Shown here piece by piece: positions 1 through 6,874 of a stretch of DNA of 34,596 bases. The DNA lies in contig JAITIL010000059.1 of NCBI GenBank assembly GCA_031279475.1, forward strand, positions 1-34,596, in the 5' to 3' direction. Within the stretch, counting starts at the first letter, position 1, and the number at the start of each line of letters is the position of its first letter. The notes below the pieces were generated by a model. The model was not told where the DNA came from, did not search any database, and worked only from the letters and a program-made list of their open reading frames with translations. This stretch comes from Prevotellaceae bacterium (GTDB taxonomy: Bacteria > Bacteroidota > Bacteroidia > Bacteroidales > UBA932). A program made the translations under genes and the position numbers.

Positions 1-1617
1 CTGGAAAAGCTAAAGCCACGCCCGATTGTCAAACCGGGATGGCGTGCGCGCGAGCATCACCACCAAACGCGGGGGGGGAATTTTGAAGTGAGGAATGTGC
101 GCACGGCCTCTTATGATAAATTGGCGTCGCGCACGCTGGGCTTGGTGAATGAAAACGGCGTGTCGGTGGGTGTGGAAGGCGCTTTTGATTATGCACTGAA
201 AGGGACGCCGGGAAAACGGCTACTGCGCCGGATTTCAAACGGCGAGTGGGTGCCGGTGAACAGCATGAGCGATGTGGCGCCGCGCAACGGTTGTGATGTG
301 GTTACCACACTCGACGTAGATATACAGGACGCCGCCGAAACCGCTTTGCGCGACCAGCTTAGAAAAGCGCCAGAGTTTGAGGCCGGGACGGCTATTATTA
401 TGGAAGTGGAAACAGGGGAAATCCGCGCCATCGCCAACATGAAACGCATGCCCGACGGCAGCTACGCCGAGGCTTTTAATTATGCCATAGCCCAGGCTGC
501 CGAGCCGGGCTCTACGTTTAAGCTGGCTACGCTTATTGCCCTGCTCGAAGACGGGCTGGTGGACATGCACGACAAAGTGAATACTGAAAACGGGCGCTGG
601 GCCTACAGGGGACACTCGTTTAAGGACGTCTCCAATGAAGGCTATGGCGTTATTCCGCTACAGGAAGTATTTGAAAAATCGTCGAACGTGGGTTTCGCCA
701 AGTTGGCGGTTAATCATTATCTCGGCAAAGAACGGCAATATATCGACAAGCTCTATGCCATGAAATTGAATACCAAACTTGGTTTGCAAATTTCGGGTGA
801 AGCGTCGCCGCAAATACGGTATGTGAACGACAGGTTGTGGTCGGGGCTCTCGCTGCCCATGATGTCGATGGGGTATGAGGTGCTGCTTACACCTATTATG
901 TCGCTTACTTTCTACAACGCGGTGGCCAACAACGGACGCATGGTGAAGCCGAAATTCGTGTCGGAGTTGCGGCAAGGCGGGGAACTCAAACAGCGTTTTC
1001 CCACCGAAGTGATCAGCACGTCGATTTGTTCGCACGCTACGTTGGAAAAGGTGCACCAAGCGTTACGCGGTGTAGTGGAAAAAGGAACCGCCAGGAATAT
1101 TCGCGACGAACGGTATAAAATTGCGGGAAAAACCGGCACGTCGCGCATTGCATTTGCGGGGGATGGCTATGACATGAACGGTTTTAAGAAGCATCAGGCG
1201 TCGTTTGCGGGCTTCTTCCCGGCCGAAAAGCCGGTGTATTCGGGCGTCGTGGTGTTATATACGGAGCAAACAAAAAGCAACTTCTATGGCGGGAACTGGG
1301 CGGCTCCGGTGTTTAAACAAATTGCCGACAAGATATATGCGTCGCATTCCGAATGGGAGGAAGCGCTACAGCCAAAGCCTTCCGACACCATGTTGGCCGA
1401 CCTGATTGAAGAGAATATGCAAGCGCCTGTTCTGAAAAAACCGAACGGCAAAAAACTTCCCTCTGTGGTGGGAAAGACGTTGAAAGAGGCGTTATTCCTG
1501 TTGGAAAATCAAGGATTGAACGTGGTCTTTTCCGGTTCGGGGCGCGTGGTGAAACAATCATTGCCGGCAGGAGCGCCTGTCGTGAAAGGGCAGGCGATAA
1601 CGTTAGAGTTAAGATAA
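1..1617 (+). CDS. ftsI: FtsI/PBP3-type peptidoglycan transpeptidase, 5'-truncated by window edge
   Basis: Septal class B penicillin-binding protein that cross-links peptidoglycan at the division site; a periplasmic domain on one N-terminal membrane anchor (outside the window). The frame is open from base 1, so the GTG at 88 is not taken as the start. What is visible is the end of the PBP dimer domain (KLASRTLG, EGAFDYALKGTPG) and the complete transpeptidase domain: SxxK as STFK (serine codon 511-513), SxN as SSN (679-687) and KTGT (about 1129-1140). The last ~55 residues form one PASTA domain (LPSVVGKTLKEAL), as is usual for Bacteroidota FtsI. A run of eight G lies at 71-78; the chosen frame reads through it and only this frame stays open on both sides. 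murE follows after 17 bp. Function is certain; the N-terminal part cannot be assessed. Confidence 0.95.
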   Translation: MEKLKPRPIVKPGWRAREHHHQTRGGNFEVRNVRTASYDKLASRTLGLVNENGVSVGVEGAFDYALKGTPGKRLLRRISNGEWVPVNSMSDVAPRNGCDVVTTLDVDIQDAAETALRDQLRKAPEFEAGTAIIMEVETGEIRAIANMKRMPDGSYAEAFNYAIAQAAEPGSTFKLATLIALLEDGLVDMHDKVNTENGRWAYRGHSFKDVSNEGYGVIPLQEVFEKSSNVGFAKLAVNHYLGKERQYIDKLYAMKLNTKLGLQISGEASPQIRYVNDRLWSGLSLPMMSMGYEVLLTPIMSLTFYNAVANNGRMVKPKFVSELRQGGELKQRFPTEVISTSICSHATLEKVHQALRGVVEKGTARNIRDERYKIAGKTGTSRIAFAGDGYDMNGFKKHQASFAGFFPAEKPVYSGVVVLYTEQTKSNFYGGNWAAPVFKQIADKIYASHSEWEEALQPKPSDTMLADLIEENMQAPVLKKPNGKKLPSVVGKTLKEALFLLENQGLNVVFSGSGRVVKQSLPAGAPVVKGQAITLELR

Positions 1618-1634
1618 AAGATATTAGACAAAAG

Positions 1635-3095
1635 ATGAATTTACGCCACCTCATAGCTGCTGTAAACCCTGCGAAAATAAAGGGGAGGACGGACTGTGAA
1701 ATTACGTCGCTGGAATTTGATTCGCGCCAGGTAATGCCGGGGCAACTCTTTTTTGCATTGAAAGGCGAGGCCGCCGACGGGCATGATTTCATTCCCGACG
1801 TGGTGGCGAAAGGCGCGGCAGCGGTGGTATGCGAACATCTTCCCGCATCCTGCGATGAAAAAGTGTGCTACATCGAAGTGCCCGACAGCCATTACGCCAT
1901 GGGGCTTATGGCCGCCGAATTTTACGGCCATCCCTCAAAACAATTGACGTTGGTGGGCGTCACCGGCACCAATGGGAAAACCACTACGGCGACCTTGCTC
2001 TATCGCCTGTTCCGCGCGTTAGGACATAAGGTGGGATTGCTTTCCACCGTGGTTAATTATATTGACGACAAAGTGGTGAAGGCCGACCGCACGACGCCCG
2101 ACGCCTTGCAAATACAGCAGTTGATGGCCGACATGGTGAAAGCCGGTTGCACGTATTGCTTTATGGAAGTGAGTTCGCACGCCGTAATACAACACCGCAT
2201 TGCCGGCTTGGAGTTCGACGGGGCGCTGTTTTCAAATATCACGCACGACCATCTCGACTATCATAAAACATTTGAGGCTTACATAAAGGCGAAGAAAATG
2301 TTTTTTGATGCACTCCCCGCCTCGGCTTTTGCCTTGATAAACCTCGACGACCGCAACGGCCGCACGATGGTGCAAAACACAAAAGCAAAAGTAAAAACTT
2401 ATTCGTTGCACACGTTGGCCGATTTTCACTGCCGCATCATTGAAAACTCCTTTGAAGGGATGCAGCTTAATGTGGATGGCGTGGAAGTTTGGGCGCGTTT
2501 TACCGGGCGGTTTAATGCCTGCAACCTGTTGCTGGCGTATGCTGCGGCGCAGTTGTTGGGCGTCGATAGAAATGAAACGTTGCGGTTGCTCAGCATCATG
2601 GAGCCGGTGAGCGGCCGCTTTGAGGTGGTACAGGGAAAGAATAATATCACCGCCATTATTGACTACGCCCACACGCCCGACGCTTTGCAGAACGTGATAG
2701 ATACGATTAACGATATCCGGCACGACGAGCAGCGCCTGATTACTGTAGTGGGTTGCGGCGGCAACCGCGACAAGACCAAACGTCCGGTGATGGCGCGTAT
2801 TGCCGTTGGCGGCAGCGATAAAGTGGTGTTTACGTCCGACAATCCGCGCAATGAAGACCCCAATGCTATCCTTGACGACATGTATGCGGGGCTCTCGGCC
2901 AGCGAGTCGGCGCGGGCTATCCGCATTGCCGACCGTCGCGAAGCCATCAACACGGCCATTCACCTGTCGCGCCCCGGCGATATTATACTTATTGCGGGGA
3001 AAGGCCATGAAACATACCAGGAAGTTAAAGGAGTACGAACACATTTTGATGATAAGGAAGTTTTTCTATGCTGTATCACCTGTTTGAATATTTGA
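1635..3095 (+). CDS. murE: UDP-MurNAc-L-Ala-D-Glu:diaminopimelate ligase
   Basis: Cytoplasmic Mur ligase that adds the third residue of the peptidoglycan stem peptide using ATP. 486 aa, normal length. Seen: N-terminal substrate domain ([18 protein letters not shown]), ATP-binding GTNGKT at residues 111-116, central-domain [12 protein letters not shown]-terminal DYAHTPDAL and GKGHETYQ. The DNPR motif (residues 402-405) is the signature of MurE enzymes that use meso-diaminopimelate rather than lysine, so a DAP-type cell wall is inferred. The last residues ([10 protein letters not shown]) do not resemble the usual short MurE tail: they lie inside a 28-bp overlap with the start of mraY and probably reflect a stop drifting into the next gene. 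Second or third gene of the dcw operon. Confidence 0.96.
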   Translation: MNLRHLIAAVNPAKIKGRTDCEITSLEFDSRQVMPGQLFFALKGEAADGHDFIPDVVAKGAAAVVCEHLPASCDEKVCYIEVPDSHYAMGLMAAEFYGHPSKQLTLVGVTGTNGKTTTATLLYRLFRALGHKVGLLSTVVNYIDDKVVKADRTTPDALQIQQLMADMVKAGCTYCFMEVSSHAVIQHRIAGLEFDGALFSNITHDHLDYHKTFEAYIKAKKMFFDALPASAFALINLDDRNGRTMVQNTKAKVKTYSLHTLADFHCRIIENSFEGMQLNVDGVEVWARFTGRFNACNLLLAYAAAQLLGVDRNETLRLLSIMEPVSGRFEVVQGKNNITAIIDYAHTPDALQNVIDTINDIRHDEQRLITVVGCGGNRDKTKRPVMARIAVGGSDKVVFTSDNPRNEDPNAILDDMYAGLSASESARAIRIADRREAINTAIHLSRPGDIILIAGKGHETYQEVKGVRTHFDDKEVFLCCITCLNI

Positions 3096-4360
3096 ATAAA
3101 GGCCTGATTGATTTTCCGGGGTCGGGACTGTTTCGCTACCTGTCGTTTCGAGCAGCGTTGGCCACGTTGTTTTCTCTTTTGATTGCCTGGATTTTTGGGA
3201 AATATATCATCCGCTTTTTGCAGCGGAAACAAATAGGTGAAGAAATACGCAATCTCGGCCTCGAAGGCCAGCTGGCGAAGAAAGGCACACCCGCCATGGG
3301 CGGCATTATCATCCTGTTGTCTATCATGGTGCCGGTGCTGTTGTTTTGCAATTTGCTAAACGTGTACGTGCAACTTATGATTATTTCCACCGTATGGATT
3401 GGCTGCATTGGTTTCTTGGACGACTACATCAAAGTATTCCGCAAAAATAAAGACGGGCTGCATGGTCGTTTTAAAATTATCGGACAAGTGGTGTTAGGGC
3501 TCATCGTGGCTTCCACCATGTACTTTTGCGACGATGTGGTCATCCAGGAGCGGGTGGAGAAAAACACGCCTGACGCACAAACCGAAGTGCTGGATGCTGC
3601 CGGACAAAAGACGGTGTATATTTCTGAAAGCAAAACAACCAAAACAACCAAAACAACCATTCCGTTTGTAAAGGAAAACGAATTTGACTACCAATGGCTG
3701 TCGCCTGTGCCCGGCGAATATTCAGGCATTGCCGGATGGCTTATCTATGCGCTGGCGGTGATATTTATTATTGTGGCGGTGTCGAACGGCGCCAATCTCA
3801 CCGACGGCATGGACGGCCTGTTGCCGGGCGTTTCCATCATTATAGGTGTGGTGTTGGGCGTGTTCGCCTATCTGTCGGGAAACATCATTTATGCCGACTA
3901 TCTTAACATCATGTACATCCCGCGAAGCGGGGAACTGGTGGTGTTTATGGCGGCATTTACCGGCGCGCTGATTGGCTTCCTGTGGTATAATTCCTATCCG
4001 GCGCAAGTGTTTATGGGCGACACCGGAAGCCTTGCCATAGGTGCAATTATTGCGGTATTTGCCGTTGTGGTGCGCAAAGAATTATTAATTCCGGTATTGT
4101 GTGGTATTTTCTTTGTGGAAAGCCTCTCGGTGGTCATACAGGTGGCCTATTTCAAATACACGAAACGGAAATACGGCGAAGGCCGCCGGATATTCAAAAT
4201 GACGCCCCTGCATCACCATTTTCAAAAGGAGAAGGGCGATGTACGGGCTTTAATCCAGCGGCCGGCGCAGGCTTTGCCGGAAGCGAAAATTGTAATGCGC
4301 TTTTTTATCGTGGCTATTTTGTTGGCGGTATTAACAGTAGTAACCTTAAAAGTACGATAG
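3068..4360 (+). CDS. mraY: Phospho-MurNAc-pentapeptide transferase (lipid I synthase)
   Basis: Integral membrane enzyme that transfers phospho-MurNAc-pentapeptide from UDP to undecaprenyl phosphate. 430 aa, longer than the ~360 aa E. coli enzyme. Seen: KKGTPAMGG, the Asp pair in [22 protein letters not shown], and MTPLHHHF near the C-terminus; about ten hydrophobic segments. The extra length is mainly a hydrophilic insert around residues 155-215 ([13 protein letters not shown] ... NEFDYQWL), which contains a short ACCAAAACA-type stutter encoding KTTKTTKTT (about 3635-3660), plus about 13 residues between the HHHF motif and [10 protein letters not shown]. Long MraY variants of this kind are expected in Bacteroidales, so I do not read it as damage. 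The start ATG follows AAGGAAG at 3055-3061 inside murE; murD begins directly after the stop codon. Confidence 0.96.
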   Translation: MLYHLFEYLNKGLIDFPGSGLFRYLSFRAALATLFSLLIAWIFGKYIIRFLQRKQIGEEIRNLGLEGQLAKKGTPAMGGIIILLSIMVPVLLFCNLLNVYVQLMIISTVWIGCIGFLDDYIKVFRKNKDGLHGRFKIIGQVVLGLIVASTMYFCDDVVIQERVEKNTPDAQTEVLDAAGQKTVYISESKTTKTTKTTIPFVKENEFDYQWLSPVPGEYSGIAGWLIYALAVIFIIVAVSNGANLTDGMDGLLPGVSIIIGVVLGVFAYLSGNIIYADYLNIMYIPRSGELVVFMAAFTGALIGFLWYNSYPAQVFMGDTGSLAIGAIIAVFAVVVRKELLIPVLCGIFFVESLSVVIQVAYFKYTKRKYGEGRRIFKMTPLHHHFQKEKGDVRALIQRPAQALPEAKIVMRFFIVAILLAVLTVVTLKVR

Positions 4361-5698
4361 ATGATGAAAAGAATAGTGGTTCTTGGTGGAGGGGAAAGCG
4401 GCGTGGGCGCGGCGGTCTTGGCGAAAGTCAAGGGCTTTGATGTTTTTTTGTCCGACTCGGGCACGCTGCAGGACGATTACAAGGGCCTGCTGCAACAATA
4501 TGACGTTGCCTTTGAGGAAGGAAAACATACGGAAGATTTAATATATAATGCCGATGAAGTAATAAAAAGCCCCGGTATCCCCGACATGGCGCCGGTGGTT
4601 ACAAGCCTGCTGGCACAAGGCACGCCGGTGATTTCCGAAATTGAATTTGCCGGGCGTTACAGCAAGGCGAAAAAAATATGCATCACCGGAAGCAATGGAA
4701 AAACAACCACTACCTCGATTATTTATTTCCTGCTGAAAAACGCCGGGCTGAATGTGGGCCTGGGCGGGAACATCGGAAAGAGTTATGCCTACCAGGTGGC
4801 GACAGAAAATTTCGACTACTACGTGTTGGAGATTAGCAGTTTTCAACTCGACGGGATGTACAACTTCAAGGCCGATATCGCCGTATTGCTCAATATCACG
4901 CCCGACCATTTAGACCGCTACGACCATAACATGCAGAACTACGTAAATTCAAAGTTCCGCATCACACAAAATATGTCGGAAGACGATTGTTTCATTTTTT
5001 GTTCAGATGATGAGGTTACTATGGCACACTTGAATAAGATTGTATTGAAAGCCCAGCAACTTCCGTTTTCGCAAACCGGGGAAGTGACGCAGGGCGCGTT
5101 TGTGGAGCACGACAAGTTGCGTGCGCGTTATCGCAATTGCGAATTTTCGATGTTGTTGCAGGAATTATCGCTGCAAGGCAGGCACAACGTCTATAACTCC
5201 ATGGCTGCCGCGGTGGCGGGACAGGTGCTTAAGATAAAGAACGACGTAATCCGCGAGAGCCTCATGACATTTAAAGGCGTGGAACATCGCCTCGAGGCCG
5301 TGCTGAAAGTGCGCGATGTGCTTTACATAAATGACAGCAAGGCCACCAACGTAAATGCCGCGTGGTATGCCCTGGAAAGCATGACCACCAATGTGGTGTG
5401 GATTGCCGGCGGCACAGACAAAGGAAATGATTACAGTGCATTGTTCGACGTAGTGAAAGACAAGGTAAAAGCCATTATCTGCCTTGGTGTGGATAATGAA
5501 AAATTGCACCGTGCGTTTGGAAACCTTGTTCCCCACATTGTGGATGTACGCTCGGCGGCCGACGCGGTGAAGACGGCCTACACATTGGCAACGCCGGGCG
5601 ATACCGTATTACTTTCGCCGGCCTGTGCGAGCTTCGACCTGTTCAAAAATTATAAAGACCGCGGATGTCAATTTAAAGAGGCGGTACGTAACCTCTAA
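4361..5698 (+). CDS. murD: UDP-MurNAc-L-alanine:D-glutamate ligase
   Basis: Cytoplasmic Mur ligase adding D-glutamate to UDP-MurNAc-L-Ala. 445 aa, typical length. Seen: N-terminal Rossmann loop VLGGGESGVGAAVLAK, KSPGIP, ATP-binding ITGSNGKTTTTS, LNITPDHLDRY in the central domain, GVEHRLE and NDSKATN at the domain 2/3 boundary, and IWIAGGTDKG-type sequence (WIAGGTDKGNDY) in the C-terminal domain. The start codon abuts the mraY stop, so translational coupling is likely; ATG at 4361 and at 4364 are both possible. Order within the cluster (mraY-murD-ftsW) is the standard one for the phylum. Confidence 0.96.
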   Translation: MMKRIVVLGGGESGVGAAVLAKVKGFDVFLSDSGTLQDDYKGLLQQYDVAFEEGKHTEDLIYNADEVIKSPGIPDMAPVVTSLLAQGTPVISEIEFAGRYSKAKKICITGSNGKTTTTSIIYFLLKNAGLNVGLGGNIGKSYAYQVATENFDYYVLEISSFQLDGMYNFKADIAVLLNITPDHLDRYDHNMQNYVNSKFRITQNMSEDDCFIFCSDDEVTMAHLNKIVLKAQQLPFSQTGEVTQGAFVEHDKLRARYRNCEFSMLLQELSLQGRHNVYNSMAAAVAGQVLKIKNDVIRESLMTFKGVEHRLEAVLKVRDVLYINDSKATNVNAAWYALESMTTNVVWIAGGTDKGNDYSALFDVVKDKVKAIICLGVDNEKLHRAFGNLVPHIVDVRSAADAVKTAYTLATPGDTVLLSPACASFDLFKNYKDRGCQFKEAVRNL

Positions 5699-5716
5699 TC
5701 TTTAATTGCAAATATC

Positions 5717-6871
5717 ATGATAAAATCTCTTTCACAAAAAATCAAAGGCGACAAAGTTATCTGGCTGATGATAGTATTACTATGCCTCTTGTCGATATTG
5801 GCCATCTATTCATCGGTTGGCTCGAAAGAAATTTTCATGATGCCGCTGCTCAAACAGAGTTTTTTGGTGCTCGTAAGTTTTGGGGCAATCTATTTGTCGC
5901 ACCGCGTTCCCATTGGTTGGTACCGGCGACTGGCTATTCCGTTTTTGATGGTTAGCGTCATATTACTCATCATCACTCCGTTCATCGGCGAAGAGATGCG
6001 CGGCGCCACACGGGCTATTTCCATATTCGGCGTCACCTTTAATCCAGCCGACCTGGCTAAAATCGGCGTCATCCTTTACTTGGCTAAAATCATGGAAAGT
6101 GAAGCGCTGAGCTCCTTTAAGGAATTTGCATGGAAAATTTTGGCGCCAGTCGCAGTTGTTTTTTTTCTTATCCTGTGGAGCAGCACATCGGCGGCGCTGC
6201 TTTTCCTGATAGTGGTGATACTTGTCTTATTTGTCGGCGAAATTAAGAAGGCGTTCTTGCTCCGAACAGCCATGATTGCGATAGCACTCGTTGGCCTGTA
6301 CATCGCCGATGGCGCGGCCACCAAACTTCTCCCGCGTTCCGAAACCGCACTGAACCGCATAAAAGATTTCCTGGGTGCAGACGCCGCCGCTAACGGAAAT
6401 GAAATTAGAAAAGATGAGCAGATTGATTACTCGAAGATGGCGATAGCCACCGGAGGGATTATAGGGAAAGGGCCGGGACGCAGCACGCAACGCTATGTCC
6501 TGTCGCAGGCTTACTCCGATTTCATTTACGCAATCATTATTGAAGAATATGGCCTTGCGGGCGGCACAGCTGTGCTCGTCATTTATCTTGTATTGTTATT
6601 CAGGGCAGTGGTCATTGCCCGCTCCTGTACGCGGGTGTTTCCGATGCTGATTGTACTCGGCTTTGTGCTGTCCGTCGTGTTTCAAGCCATGCTGAACATG
6701 TGCGTGGCCGTGGGGCTGACGCCTGTCACAGGACAACCGCTGCCTTTGGTGAGCCTTGGCGGGAGCTCGCTGCTTAGCATTAGCTTCTCGCTGGGAATAG
6801 TCCTTGCGGTGAGCCGCGCCACCGAAGAAAGAAAAATTATTGAAAAGAATAAAATCGAACAGGGAGATTGA
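5717..6871 (+). CDS. ftsW: FtsW, septal SEDS-family peptidoglycan glycosyltransferase
   Basis: Polytopic membrane glycan polymerase that works with FtsI at the septum. 384 aa with about ten hydrophobic segments. Seen: GATRAISIFGVTFNPADLAKI (the conserved loop of the SEDS family, shown here in part), GIIGKGPGRSTQRYVLSQAYSD-type loop, FIYAIIIEEYGL, and the C-terminal GQPLPLVSLGGSSLL motif. Position between murD and murG, and partnership with ftsI upstream, mark it as FtsW rather than RodA. The stop codon lies 3 bp before the murG-murC start. Confidence 0.95.
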   Translation: MIKSLSQKIKGDKVIWLMIVLLCLLSILAIYSSVGSKEIFMMPLLKQSFLVLVSFGAIYLSHRVPIGWYRRLAIPFLMVSVILLIITPFIGEEMRGATRAISIFGVTFNPADLAKIGVILYLAKIMESEALSSFKEFAWKILAPVAVVFFLILWSSTSAALLFLIVVILVLFVGEIKKAFLLRTAMIAIALVGLYIADGAATKLLPRSETALNRIKDFLGADAAANGNEIRKDEQIDYSKMAIATGGIIGKGPGRSTQRYVLSQAYSDFIYAIIIEEYGLAGGTAVLVIYLVLLFRAVVIARSCTRVFPMLIVLGFVLSVVFQAMLNMCVAVGLTPVTGQPLPLVSLGGSSLLSISFSLGIVLAVSRATEERKIIEKNKIEQGD

Positions 6872-6874
6872 CGG

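Noticed and set aside
71..78. G8 run in ftsI as a phase-variation switch
   Set aside because: The gene is essential and the frame is intact through the run; a single homopolymer with no comparison is too weak. Sequencing error is as likely if lengths differ.
3080..3095. Possible frameshift at the murE 3' end
   Set aside because: All conserved MurE motifs are upstream and a short overlap of dcw genes is common; no positive sign of an indel.
4200..4300. Extra residues near the MraY C-terminus as a repeat insertion
   Set aside because: The DNA shows no repeat structure and long MraY variants are expected in Bacteroidales, so it is probably lineage-typical.
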